NCBI GenBank assembly: GCA_963933885.1
Contig: CAWVWF010000001.1
Location: 1-64,000 of the forward strand
Reading direction: 5' to 3'
Length of the DNA stretch: 64,000 bases
From: CAWVWF01 sp963933885
GTDB taxonomy: Bacteria > Bacteroidota > Bacteroidia > Flavobacteriales_C > GCA-002722245
Positions 26,846-36,384 of the stretch are shown one piece after another (position 1 is the stretch's first letter; every line of letters begins with the position of its first letter). The notes under the pieces were generated by a model that worked only from the letters and a program-made list of their open reading frames with translations, did no database searches and was not told the origin of the DNA. A program made the position numbers and the translations under genes.

Positions 26846-28300
26846 ATGAGACCAAATAATTTGAAACACCTGTTATTAAAGAGCATTTTATTCCTATTTG
26901 TATTAGGCGTAAACGCTGTTAGTTATTTACCAAGTGATCCTAATATTCAATATCATGGAAGATGGAACAGTGCAGACCCAAGTGAATACCGAACAGAATG
27001 GTCATCCACTTATTTTAAAGTAAGGTTTACTGGAAGTTCAATCGAGGTAAAAATTACGAGCTCTTCAGTATTATACTATGAATATCAACTTGATGGAGGA
27101 CCATGGGTAAAAACAACTTCTCCTGGAGTAATTGCAGCTTCAGGATCTGGAGAGCATTCTTTAAAATTTGTAAGACTTAATGCAGGAAACCATGGCTACA
27201 CTTTATTTCAAGGACTAGAAGTAACTGGAGGTGTTTTGTTAGACCCAGGGCAAAGAAGGTGCTTACAAATGGAGTTTGTAGGGAATTCTATTACAACAGG
27301 ATGGGGTAATGATGGCGGACAAGGTGGTGGCGCTGATGTTCAAAATGGAAGATTAGCTTGGGGACCAGTATTGGCTGAAAAGTTTAATGCCGAATGGAGA
27401 GTTGAAGCCCATAGTGGACAAGGAATGCATAACAACTTATATGAATACGGACAACAAGACGCTCCAGGGAAATATACAATGGCTGATGAATGGGAGATGA
27501 TGTATGAAATGAAACATGGTGGAGATGAATACACTACAGTTTGGCCTTTCACAGATGGATACCAACCAGATGTTTTCTTTTGTTCATTAGGAACAAATGA
27601 TTTTGCTCAAAATTCTGCATATCCAACTTGTACAGAATTTAATGGGAGATACAATGAATACTTAGATTTAGTAAGAGGTTATTATCCAGATGCAACGATC
27701 ATTTTATTTGGAACTAATTTACCAACTTGGGGAGCGGCATCAGTTGCTTCTTATGATTCTTGTAATAGATGTTTAGCGGAATTAGTTGACTATAGAAACA
27801 ATGTAAGAAACGATGCAAACATCTACTTTGCAAATCCAAAACCAGGGAATTTAGATGCCAACTTATGGGTTGATTACAACTTGTATTTACCAGATAACAC
27901 GCATCCAAATGGTGAAGGTCATCAAATAATCGCTACGAAAATGAAAGCGTTTATGGATGCTATCCCAGCAATAAAAGATAAACTAGATCAGACTACTAGT
28001 GGCTGTATTACAAGCATTAAAGAGATGGGTAATATCAATCAACTTAAAGTATATCCAAATCCAATGACAGATGATGGTGTTTTGGAAATGGAGCTTACAA
28101 ATCCTTCTGATGTGAACTTTGAAATTTACTCGATAGAAGGTAGATTAATTGACTCCGCTGCACATAATATGTTAGCGCGTGGAAAGCATTCTTTTCAATT
28201 AAATATGCTCTTCAAGAAGACTAATTTAACTGGCGGAAGCTACTTGATCAAAGTAATATCAGGAAGGTCAACATCAACTATTATTTCAATTTTAAAATAA
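26846..28300 (+). CDS. CE2-like SGNH acetyl-esterase with T9SS type A tail
   Basis: This is a secreted carbohydrate esterase-like protein, 484 aa from the ATG at 26846, which puts the signal peptide (LLLKSILFLFVLGVNA) at the N-terminus. An N-terminal jelly-roll (IQYHGRWNSADPSEYRTEWS, residues of about 30-130) precedes an SGNH hydrolase domain: FVGNSITTGWG with nucleophile Ser148, GTNDF at 249-253, and DNTHPNGEGHQ with Asp350 and His353. A jelly-roll in front of an SGNH domain is the CE2 acetylxylan-esterase layout. The tail VYPNPMTDDGVLEM to IISILK is a T9SS type A domain. Deacetylation of xylan, glucomannan or a similar polymer is inferred; the substrate is not shown. Confidence 0.87.
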   Translation: MRPNNLKHLLLKSILFLFVLGVNAVSYLPSDPNIQYHGRWNSADPSEYRTEWSSTYFKVRFTGSSIEVKITSSSVLYYEYQLDGGPWVKTTSPGVIAASGSGEHSLKFVRLNAGNHGYTLFQGLEVTGGVLLDPGQRRCLQMEFVGNSITTGWGNDGGQGGGADVQNGRLAWGPVLAEKFNAEWRVEAHSGQGMHNNLYEYGQQDAPGKYTMADEWEMMYEMKHGGDEYTTVWPFTDGYQPDVFFCSLGTNDFAQNSAYPTCTEFNGRYNEYLDLVRGYYPDATIILFGTNLPTWGAASVASYDSCNRCLAELVDYRNNVRNDANIYFANPKPGNLDANLWVDYNLYLPDNTHPNGEGHQIIATKMKAFMDAIPAIKDKLDQTTSGCITSIKEMGNINQLKVYPNPMTDDGVLEMELTNPSDVNFEIYSIEGRLIDSAAHNMLARGKHSFQLNMLFKKTNLTGGSYLIKVISGRSTSTIISILK

Positions 28301-28368
28301 ATTATTACCCTTTTAAATGGGAATGAAAACCAGAACAAGGTCTGCCCCCTTGCTCATAAACTACTATT

Positions 28369-31300
28369 ATGTTTAAAAAGGAACTTACATCTTTAATGTT
28401 AATTGTATTTTTTACAATTGTATGCCAGCTTAAGAGCTTGTCGCAGGGTATATCTCCATTTACTTTATCGTTAGATTTTAATGTAGAACCGATCGATAAT
28501 TCGTTTTATGGAAACTTAATCGTTAATGCTAATGGTGCTACCATTCCTAATGGTTTTACCTTAACATTAAGATGGCCTTCCTTAAAGGATTTCATAATGA
28601 ATCAACCTGCCTTTACTGAAAATGGAACTGGGCAGTGTGATACGAAAACAATTACTTTTGACAGCTGGATGATTAAATCCACGGGCATTAATGTAAGTGC
28701 AAGTGGACACTACAACACCCCTTATTTATTGCCGCCTTATGCAATTGACAATAATGGAGACACCGTTTTGGTTGTGCTATCTGATCCCAAGTATTTACCC
28801 CAAGCATATAATCAAAAACCAAAAGAATTCCATTTTAAAAGTGAGTGCTTTATTCCGTCCCCAGATAAATTGTGCCTAGGTGAAGCACAGTTTAGGGAAT
28901 GGAATGAAGTATGGGATGTAAGAGTTCCCGAAAATAGAATTAGTTGGGCAATCGCGTCCGCACATTCCCAACGCTTGTTTAATAACATGATTGGTGCTGA
29001 AGTTACTTCCTTAAATTACGTAATGGCTCAAGCCATGATTGAAGGAAGAATGGCATGTGATCAAGGTGCAATATTCGATCAAAATGATAATAACCCTGGA
29101 GGTTATTGGAGTATTTCTGAACCTGCTGGGTGTATGCAAATTGTAACAACTGGCTGGGAACAACTAAAACAATTCTACCCATCACTATACGACGCAAATG
29201 GATTACAGTATAACGATTTTATTTCAGGAAAAAACTTTGTAACTGCAGCGCTGTCAAAAGCAATGTTTGACATGACTACCTTTTCTTATTTCGAAAAGAA
29301 ACTATGTTCTAATCCGATTGATTTCATGTTGGAATCAGCAGATCCATATTTTACTGAAGAATTTTTAGCTATTGCTTATCATGATGGGAATGAAGGTGCT
29401 TGGAGTTCATTAGAACATATTTTCACAACCAACAGAACTACTGCTGTTAATGATCCCAACTTAGCATCATTAATTATGTCGTCCGGACTATCTAAGGGTT
29501 ACGGTCCTGAATATGCTGAGAGAATGCGAAATAATCTAATCCAACTTGAAAACAACTTTAGTGTTGATGGAGGTGCTGGGTTAATTTCAGGCTCGGCACA
29601 AATAAATTGGAAAGGAGGAAAAGTAGGACCTCCAGCAGATTATGAATATCATGGATGCTACAATGAACCAGTTTCTTGGGCAGATATGGAAGCTTATATC
29701 GATGATGCCCACCGATTGTTTTGGACTGGGGATATTGTAGATATCAAAGCACGTGTAAGAACTGAATTTGATAGAAGAGCTTCAGGTGGAAGTGTAATGT
29801 ATGAGGATTTAGGATCTGTAATCGACACCATGGTTATGGCATTTCCAGCTTATAGTACTGATGAAGGTTTAGGAACCGATTTCACACAACAATTAAAAGC
29901 ATGTGGTTCTCCTGCTGTTGTGATGAGTAGTTGTGATGAAATTTGTCCTGGTGAAACTGGTGAATTATGGATTCATTGTATGGGTGTTCCACCATTTACA
30001 TATAGCATTTTAGCGCCTGATGGAAACATTATTACTAGAACAACAGCACTTACAGAGGTAACTGATGTTGTTTTAGTAAAAGAGCCTGGCGTGTATAAAA
30101 TATTAGATTTTAACGATGCCAATGGAACGGTATTTATGAATTGTCATAACTCCTCTGCTGAAATAAAAAATGCAGGAGATGCAAAAGTAGCATGGAATAA
30201 AGATCGTGTAGATGGAAATGGTTGTTCGAATGGAAATCTTGAATTAGATATTGAAGGGAATGGACCTTGGTTAATCACCTATACAAAAGACGGTGGTAAT
30301 GAAATCGATTTGGTCATTCCACTAAATGCAACAATGCCTTTTTCGGTGCCAAATGAAAGTCCTGCAACCGGGACTCAGTACATTTTAACACATATGGTTG
30401 CAGGAGGATGTGACTCAGATCTTGATGATACGATCAATTTCTGTAGTGATTGTGTTAAACCACAATTGGAATTATTAACCACTGATACTGCAGTTTGTAA
30501 TGGAGATACTGTAGCTGTTCAATTTAAGTTTATTGGAAATGCAGATTATAGCTTATTCTATCATTTCGATGGAAATCAATTCAATAATTCTGGAATATCT
30601 ACTGATGACTTTACAATTCCAATAACCTCTAGTGGGGTACTAATTATCGACTCTCTAATCGATGCAACTTGTAAGAATGATACTTTAACCAATAAGCTAG
30701 AAATTACGGTTAATCCTATTCCTGATTTTAGTTTAGGAAAAGACACTACAATATGTTCTGGCCCAATCACCTTTAGTACAAACACATCAGGAGCAAACTC
30801 TTACGAATGGAATAATGCTTCAACCGATCCAACTTTAACTGTTAATTCAAGTGGTGATTATTGGGTTATTGTTACTGAAAATAATTGTTCAGATACAGAT
30901 TCAATCACTCTAGATATTGGTGGAGAATTACCAATTGATTTAGGTTTGGATACTACGCTTTGTTTGATAGATGCACCTTTAATTTTAACTGTTGGAAGTT
31001 TTGATGTTGTTGAATGGAATGGAGTTTCGGGTGGTGTAAATTATGATGTTATAACTACATCAACAATTAATGTTCACGTGGTTGATATTGATGGTTGTGA
31101 AGGTTGGGACACTGTTGAGGTTGTTCTTAATTCAATGCCAATTGTAGCTTTAAGAAGCGATACTTCCTTATGTCCATTTTCAGCTCCGTTAACCTTAAAT
31201 GCAAAGAATACTGGAGCAACCTATTTATGGAATTTAGATGCGCTAACTAGTCAAACTATTGATGTAAATAAAAGTGGAATATATAAAGTTAAAGTAACGG

Positions 31301-34062
31301 AAAATGGATGTTCTACAGAAGATTCTGTTAGTGTAACAATTTTGGATACGATAGATATAGATCTGGGGCCGGACACAACTTTTTGCTCGGATTTAGGAAA
31401 TTATGAGATTACTATTGATCCAAGTTTTAAATCTTACAGATGGAGTAATAATGACACAACCCAATCGATTTCTATCGGCACTTCTAGCACTATTGAAGTT
31501 GAAGTTGAAAATTCATTTGGTTGCGTTGGAAAGGATACAGTCGTAGTAACGATAATCCCTACTCCATCTGTTGATTTAGGTAAAGACATTAGTATATGCC
31601 CTAACTCTTCTCCTGTTACTTTTGACGCTAAAAATATTGGAGCGGACTTTTTATGGAACAGTGGAGAAACATCTCAAACAATATTAAAAGGAAGTTTAGA
31701 AGATGGCGAATATTCAGTGATCGTAACTAAGGATGGATGCCATGGATATGATACCGTTAACTTACAAGTATCTACAGAATTAGCAGTTGATTTAGGTGAT
31801 GATATTGAGGTTTGTATAGATACATTACTTGATGCTGGTTTTGGTATAGGATATAACTTTGAATGGAGCGGAAACCCATCATCGATAAATCAAACTTACT
31901 TAGCTACAGCTGGTGAAGTAACTGTGATTGTATCAGATACTTCAGGATGTAAAGGAACAGATACAATTAATATTATTGAAGTAAATCCATTATCAATCGA
32001 TCTAGGAGTTGACAGGTCTATTTGTTTTGGAGATACTGCTGAAGTGTTTTCTATGATTTCAAACAGGACCGACATTAATATTATCAAATGGAATGACGCA
32101 TCAACTGGATATTCTCTTACAGCGAACACGAGTGGAGAATACTGGTTAGAGGTTGATAGTTCAGGATGTATAGCCAAGGACACAGTAAATTTAACTGTTC
32201 ATGATCTTGAAAAAATTAATTTGGGAGACGACACCACTTTCTGTGAAGGGAATATTCCAACATTTACAATGGATGCTGGTAAATTTGTATCCTATCAATG
32301 GAAGGAATTAACCAATTTGGATTTATTAGGTACTAACCAGACTCAGATTGCTAGTAACGTTGGGGTTTATGAAGTAATGATTATAGATTCTAATGGGTGC
32401 GAAGCTTTAGATACATTGGCTGTTTTAGAAGAACTAGCTACTCAATTTTCACTTGGAGACGACACAACAATTTGTCCTGGAGGAAGTGCTATCATATCAA
32501 TTCCTTTGAACATAACAGGTGGAAGTTGGCAATGGGTTAATGATGGATCAAACGGAAGTAAATATACAGTTAGCAATCAAACAGATGGTAGTACTGAAAG
32601 TGTAATACTTGAATATAAAAATGCATTTAACTGTATAACTTATGATTCTGTAGATGTGAAAATCACGAATACATTAGTGATTTCGGGGTTAAAGGATACT
32701 ACAATTTGTGAGGGAGAAGATGTTGAGATAGGAAGTGGTTATCCTCTTTCGGGGTATATTTTTGATTGGCAAGATGGATCTTCTAATAATAACTTTATCG
32801 TTACCAATGCCAATAGTTCAAACTCAGGATTGATAACAGTTAATATTATAAGTAATGAAGGTTGTTCTGGAAATGCATCATTGAATCTAATTGTAAATAA
32901 CAATCCAATACCTAACTTGGCAGACAGTACTAGTTGTGTTGGGGAAACTATAATATTAGATCATGGGATTTTAAATTCAAATTCAATATGGATTCCAACA
33001 AATGATACAACTCAAACTATAGAAATAGCTTCTTCTGGAACTTACTCAGTTACTGTTACAGATCCTAACGGGTGTATGGGGTATGCTAGCTCTAATTTAA
33101 TGTTTAACGCTTCTCCTATCGTTAATTTAGGTAAAGATCAAACTTTGTGTGAAGGAGATTCTTTCTTGTTGAATACAGGCTTTAAAACGAATGATTTTCA
33201 CCATCAATGGAACCAGTCAAACACATCATCTGATGAATTAATAACGATAGTTAACACAGGATCTTATGGTGTAATTGTAACAGATAATTTAAGTGGTTGT
33301 TCAGCTGGTGACACTATCAATTTCAATTTTGATGTTACACCAAATTTAGAATTAGGAAATGACACCAATATCTGCGAAGGGGATATTTTCACTTTATATG
33401 CAACCGAAATAAATCCAAACTATATTTATGATTGGACACCAAGTGGCTATAATTCGGAAATTGATATTTCATCAAGCGGAATATATTCATTAACAGTTTC
33501 AAATGGTAATTGTTCTATCACGGATGATAAATTAGTAACAGTTATACCTAAACCAATTAGTAGTTTGATAAACGATACTGTGCTTTGTTTTGAAGATTTA
33601 CCAAATGGATTAATGCTAGACCCAGGAAGAATCGGAAGTAGTTATTTATGGAGTACTAGTGAGAATACACAAGTAATAATTGTTAATGATCCTGGAGTTT
33701 ACTTAGTTGAAATCACTAACTCAACTGGCTGTACAATTCAAGATCATGTTGATATTAAAGAATATTGCATAAGTTCAATTTGGGTTCCCAATGCTTTCAC
33801 TCCTCAAGGTGATGGAACGAATGACACTTGGGAGATTAAAGGGAGTGGAATAGTTAATTATTCAGTAATAGTTTTTAATAGATGGGGATCTCTTATTTGG
33901 GAATCAAATGATATGAATGATTCATGGGATGGGACACACATGGATACTGGTAATGATGTTCAAATTGAGGTATATGCTTATAAAATTTCTTACAGCTACT
34001 TTGATATTAATGGAAAAATGAAATCACAAGAAAAACTGGGGACCGTAACCATAATAAGGTAA
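28369..34062 (+). CDS. Giant surface protein with lysozyme-like N-terminal region, Ig-like repeats and CHU_C tail
   Basis: This 1897-aa protein has a signal peptide ending near SLSQG. Residues of about 30-165 form a beta-rich domain (FTLTLRWPSLKDF). Residues of about 185-400 resemble a lysozyme-superfamily transglycosylase: NYVMAQAMIEGRM (candidate catalytic Glu), PAGCMQIVTTGW (SLT-type G-x-M-Q-I) and FLAIAYHDGNEGAW (SLT-type A-x-A-Y-N-A-G-x-G-A). About 14 Ig-like modules of roughly 65-80 residues follow from about 780, with D-T-T-I-C ... W-N-x-x-x-x-x-x-x-x-V. The end (NAFTPQGDGTNDTW, FNRWGSLIWES) is the type B sorting domain. The enzymatic domain is inferred from motif spacing only. Adhesin or cell-wall/glycan-active surface protein. 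Confidence 0.85.
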   Translation: MFKKELTSLMLIVFFTIVCQLKSLSQGISPFTLSLDFNVEPIDNSFYGNLIVNANGATIPNGFTLTLRWPSLKDFIMNQPAFTENGTGQCDTKTITFDSWMIKSTGINVSASGHYNTPYLLPPYAIDNNGDTVLVVLSDPKYLPQAYNQKPKEFHFKSECFIPSPDKLCLGEAQFREWNEVWDVRVPENRISWAIASAHSQRLFNNMIGAEVTSLNYVMAQAMIEGRMACDQGAIFDQNDNNPGGYWSISEPAGCMQIVTTGWEQLKQFYPSLYDANGLQYNDFISGKNFVTAALSKAMFDMTTFSYFEKKLCSNPIDFMLESADPYFTEEFLAIAYHDGNEGAWSSLEHIFTTNRTTAVNDPNLASLIMSSGLSKGYGPEYAERMRNNLIQLENNFSVDGGAGLISGSAQINWKGGKVGPPADYEYHGCYNEPVSWADMEAYIDDAHRLFWTGDIVDIKARVRTEFDRRASGGSVMYEDLGSVIDTMVMAFPAYSTDEGLGTDFTQQLKACGSPAVVMSSCDEICPGETGELWIHCMGVPPFTYSILAPDGNIITRTTALTEVTDVVLVKEPGVYKILDFNDANGTVFMNCHNSSAEIKNAGDAKVAWNKDRVDGNGCSNGNLELDIEGNGPWLITYTKDGGNEIDLVIPLNATMPFSVPNESPATGTQYILTHMVAGGCDSDLDDTINFCSDCVKPQLELLTTDTAVCNGDTVAVQFKFIGNADYSLFYHFDGNQFNNSGISTDDFTIPITSSGVLIIDSLIDATCKNDTLTNKLEITVNPIPDFSLGKDTTICSGPITFSTNTSGANSYEWNNASTDPTLTVNSSGDYWVIVTENNCSDTDSITLDIGGELPIDLGLDTTLCLIDAPLILTVGSFDVVEWNGVSGGVNYDVITTSTINVHVVDIDGCEGWDTVEVVLNSMPIVALRSDTSLCPFSAPLTLNAKNTGATYLWNLDALTSQTIDVNKSGIYKVKVTENGCSTEDSVSVTILDTIDIDLGPDTTFCSDLGNYEITIDPSFKSYRWSNNDTTQSISIGTSSTIEVEVENSFGCVGKDTVVVTIIPTPSVDLGKDISICPNSSPVTFDAKNIGADFLWNSGETSQTILKGSLEDGEYSVIVTKDGCHGYDTVNLQVSTELAVDLGDDIEVCIDTLLDAGFGIGYNFEWSGNPSSINQTYLATAGEVTVIVSDTSGCKGTDTINIIEVNPLSIDLGVDRSICFGDTAEVFSMISNRTDINIIKWNDASTGYSLTANTSGEYWLEVDSSGCIAKDTVNLTVHDLEKINLGDDTTFCEGNIPTFTMDAGKFVSYQWKELTNLDLLGTNQTQIASNVGVYEVMIIDSNGCEALDTLAVLEELATQFSLGDDTTICPGGSAIISIPLNITGGSWQWVNDGSNGSKYTVSNQTDGSTESVILEYKNAFNCITYDSVDVKITNTLVISGLKDTTICEGEDVEIGSGYPLSGYIFDWQDGSSNNNFIVTNANSSNSGLITVNIISNEGCSGNASLNLIVNNNPIPNLADSTSCVGETIILDHGILNSNSIWIPTNDTTQTIEIASSGTYSVTVTDPNGCMGYASSNLMFNASPIVNLGKDQTLCEGDSFLLNTGFKTNDFHHQWNQSNTSSDELITIVNTGSYGVIVTDNLSGCSAGDTINFNFDVTPNLELGNDTNICEGDIFTLYATEINPNYIYDWTPSGYNSEIDISSSGIYSLTVSNGNCSITDDKLVTVIPKPISSLINDTVLCFEDLPNGLMLDPGRIGSSYLWSTSENTQVIIVNDPGVYLVEITNSTGCTIQDHVDIKEYCISSIWVPNAFTPQGDGTNDTWEIKGSGIVNYSVIVFNRWGSLIWESNDMNDSWDGTHMDTGNDVQIEVYAYKISYSYFDINGKMKSQEKLGTVTIIR
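30720..33780 (+). repeat. Coding repeats of Ig-like modules (about 14 units)
   Basis: Units share a GxDTTIC or DxTIC opening, a central Y-x-W-N strand and a V-x-V-T-x-x-x-G-C closing strand. They are more diverged from each other than the repeats in the gene at 20557-26397. Edges are approximate. Confidence 0.6.
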
Positions 34063-34118
34063 TAGAACTTCCTTTTAACATCTACATTACAAACTATAAG
34101 CTTGCTCAAAAAAAAGAC

Positions 34119-34146
34119 ATAAAAAAAGGGGGCATAAAGCCCCCTT
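34119..34146 (-). terminator. Intrinsic terminator of the expansin-like gene
   Basis: AAGGGGGC (34126-34133) and GCCCCCTT (34139-34146) enclose ATAAA. On the minus strand the stem is followed by a run of seven U, 20 bases past the stop at 34167. This is the strongest G+C stem in the window. Confidence 0.88.
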
Positions 34147-34166
34147 CTAATATTATAAAGTATTGA

Positions 34167-35882
34167 TTACTTCTTTACAAAAGTAACAGCACCTGTAGTA
34201 GTAGCGTTTGTAAATTTAGCAACATAAATTCCTGAAGCTAAGTTAGAAACATCAAAAGTAATTTGAGCACTAGCTCCAGATAAGTTTTTACTTCCAACAA
34301 CTTGACCGTTAATATTAACGATTTGGATAGTGTTTACATCCTTAAGTCCAGAAAAAGTAATATTTGTATTAGCTGGGTTAGGATATGTAGTAACGAAATC
34401 TAAAGAGTTAATTAAATCTCCTGTAGAAGTAATTGTACATCCAGGGAAATTAGCACCTCCATCGATTTTAGCATCTCCATTGTTATCCATGTCATTTACA
34501 GTAAGAACAACTTCGTTACCATAGATATCAGTGATTTTGAATGTTTTGTCGTCTCCTCCGAAACTACCTTTAACCCATCCATTATCAACTCCTAATGCCA
34601 TAGCTTCATAAGAAGATCCACCGTCATTAGAAATTTCTACTGAAGCAATTCTGTTTGTATGGTTACCAATTACAACTTTAGCATACCAAGCATGAGAACC
34701 TTGAGTAATTACATGTAAATTGTTTTGCCAAGGACAAGTAACTTCTTGCCAGTCAAAATCACCAATTCCAGCAGCAACGTGATCAATATCAACAACAGCT
34801 TGGAAAGCAGCGATACTTAAATCGATATCTCCAAACTTTGTGTTTGTTCCAACGATAATTGAACCATCACCAGCTCTATCCCAACAATCAGGACATTCAT
34901 CAACGATTTGAATAATTGCAGTTCCTTCTAATCCTGTTGCTTCAACACACATACCACAGTAAGGTGTTCCACCATTTTGAATTAATAAACCTTTATCCAA
35001 TGCACCATATTTAGTACCTAAGATATCATCTCTTTCGAAAGAACATTTAACAACACCATTTGGTTGAACATCTAAGTTATTATACCAAGTACCATGACCA
35101 TGATCATCAACAGAACCAGTACAAGCAGTTCCAGTACCACCCCCGTTACCACATGGTGAACATGATGCTCCACCACAATCAATTCCAGTCTCATCTTGGT
35201 TTTGTATTCCATCAGAACACGTTGCACCACCAGTACCAGCACCAGTAGATTCAGCTCCAATTTCAACTCTCTTTATACCGAAAGTTACTCCATCCGATGC
35301 TGATCTCCAACCAAATGCTCTAATGTCATTCTTCCCAGTAAAATCAATCCATTCTTGCTCATTTCCTGCAACAGCAGCAAGATCAATAACGAATCTTTCA
35401 TCTGCATTTGCAGTTGTAAATGTTAATGTTGGAATTACTCCACCAATATGTGTAGAACTACCTAATCCCCACGCTGTACCTCCTGCACCTACAAAAAATT
35501 CAAGCTTTGCTCCAATTTCGCTTGATCTTGCAATAATTGTAACTTCTGTATGATTAGTAAGGTCTATTCTATCAGCATCAAATGCAGTAGTACAACCTGA
35601 TCCATTTATGTAAGGAATAGGATACCATGCAGCTCCAGCCCATTGAGGAATACTAGCTACAGAAGTCATTGTACAATAACCATCTCCAAGTAAGTGATCT
35701 CCTGCTTCGAATGAAGTTCCGTTATCCATGATAGCATGAGTTCCTGGGAAACCATAAGATAAATAACAATTTGAAAGTGGATCTGTGTTATCGTAGATCA
35801 AACCTGTACCAGCACTATTTAACTGCGCACTTGCAGTTAATGTAGCTGTTCCAAGTATAAAAATTAGTAATTTTTTAATCAT
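34167..35882 (-). CDS. Expansin-like protein with N-terminal CBM-like domain and T9SS type A tail
   Basis: This 571-aa secreted protein has a signal peptide to about residue 19 (TLTASAQ). Residues of about 24-211 form a beta-sandwich resembling a carbohydrate-binding module. A Cys-rich linker (222-244; SDGIQNQDETGIDCGG) of a type frequent in Bacteroidota secreted proteins follows. The expansin core is a double-psi beta-barrel at about 252-380, with YCGMCVEATG, IVDECPDC (Asp328) and GDIDLSIAAF (Asp354), matching the two conserved Asp of bacterial expansins. A CBM63-like second domain (about 383-480) ends NFPGC. The tail TYPNPANTNI to VTFVKK is T9SS type A. Expansins loosen cellulose-xyloglucan contacts without hydrolysis. 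Confidence 0.85.
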   Translation of the reverse strand: MIKKLLIFILGTATLTASAQLNSAGTGLIYDNTDPLSNCYLSYGFPGTHAIMDNGTSFEAGDHLLGDGYCTMTSVASIPQWAGAAWYPIPYINGSGCTTAFDADRIDLTNHTEVTIIARSSEIGAKLEFFVGAGGTAWGLGSSTHIGGVIPTLTFTTANADERFVIDLAAVAGNEQEWIDFTGKNDIRAFGWRSASDGVTFGIKRVEIGAESTGAGTGGATCSDGIQNQDETGIDCGGASCSPCGNGGGTGTACTGSVDDHGHGTWYNNLDVQPNGVVKCSFERDDILGTKYGALDKGLLIQNGGTPYCGMCVEATGLEGTAIIQIVDECPDCWDRAGDGSIIVGTNTKFGDIDLSIAAFQAVVDIDHVAAGIGDFDWQEVTCPWQNNLHVITQGSHAWYAKVVIGNHTNRIASVEISNDGGSSYEAMALGVDNGWVKGSFGGDDKTFKITDIYGNEVVLTVNDMDNNGDAKIDGGANFPGCTITSTGDLINSLDFVTTYPNPANTNITFSGLKDVNTIQIVNINGQVVGSKNLSGASAQITFDVSNLASGIYVAKFTNATTTGAVTFVKK

Positions 35883-35934
35883 TTTTTAGAGTTTAATTAT
35901 TAAGTGTTACTAATTTAAATAACATCGTCGTTTA

Positions 35935-35974
35935 AAGCTTTTAAATTAATTTCAATAAACTTATTTAAAAGCTT
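35935..35974. promoter_or_regulatory. 12-bp inverted repeat upstream of the expansin-like gene
   Basis: AAGCTTTTAAAT (35935-35946) and ATTTAAAAGCTT (35963-35974) are exact inverted copies with a 16-base spacer, 53-92 bases upstream of the start at 35882. The position suits an operator, but the sequence is AT-rich and could be chance. Nothing else is evident in the gene-free stretch 35883-36180. Confidence 0.3.
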
Positions 35975-36180
35975 AACAACAAACCCTAACACATTCATAT
36001 ATAAATAGATATGAAAACAAAACCAGTCAACCTTGATTTTATTAAAAAAATATGATTATCCCGATATAATCAACGTATACATCTATGAAATACATTAACA
36101 TATCTACGAAATCGAAATCGGATAATAACAAGAAAAATATAAACTGTATTTACAACAGTATTTTGAAAGGTGACTTTTTA

Positions 36181-36384
36181 TTAATGAAGCACTTTTTTCA
36201 CTCTACCAACAATGCCATCATCAAGCATAACTTTAATACCATGTGTATGCTTAGTGTTCTTTGTAAGAATTCTTTTTACTACACCAGTTGTAAGCTCACC
36301 ACTTCGTTGGTGAGGTTTTTGAACAACTTCTACCTTACTGCCAAGTTTAATGTTTATGAGGAAAGAACCGTCTGACTTATCCAT
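36181..36384 (-). CDS. YwbE-like (DUF2196) small protein
   Basis: This 67-aa basic protein matches the YwbE/DUF2196 pattern: LGSKVEVVQKPHQRSGELTTG, then VKRILTKNTKHTHGIKVMLDDG and VGRVKKVL. The family is small, widespread and of unproven function; the beta-rich KOW/SH3-like pattern suggests nucleic-acid or ribosome contact, which is inference. The start codon shares one base with the argD stop (TAATG arrangement), implying translational coupling to the arginine operon. A link to arginine metabolism is not known to me. Confidence 0.8.
   Translation of the reverse strand: MDKSDGSFLINIKLGSKVEVVQKPHQRSGELTTGVVKRILTKNTKHTHGIKVMLDDGIVGRVKKVLH

Noticed and set aside
28320..28360. Hairpin-like CAAGG/CCTTG in the leader of the 1897-aa protein gene
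   Set aside because: The stem is only 5 bp with no U-run.
20557..34062. Repeat arrays as a CRISPR or DNA-level satellite
   Set aside because: All units are in frame and encode Ig-like modules with unit length of about 200 bp; no short direct repeats with spacers.
35060..35266. Two overlapping ORFs on opposite strands rich in His/Gln or Val/Leu
   Set aside because: Both lie in other frames of the expansin-like gene, over its linker and the start of its barrel; composition reflects that coding sequence.
36085..36375. 96-aa plus-strand ORF opposite the YwbE-like gene
   Set aside because: The minus-strand YwbE-like frame has family motifs and a coupled start; the plus-strand ORF has no recognisable features.
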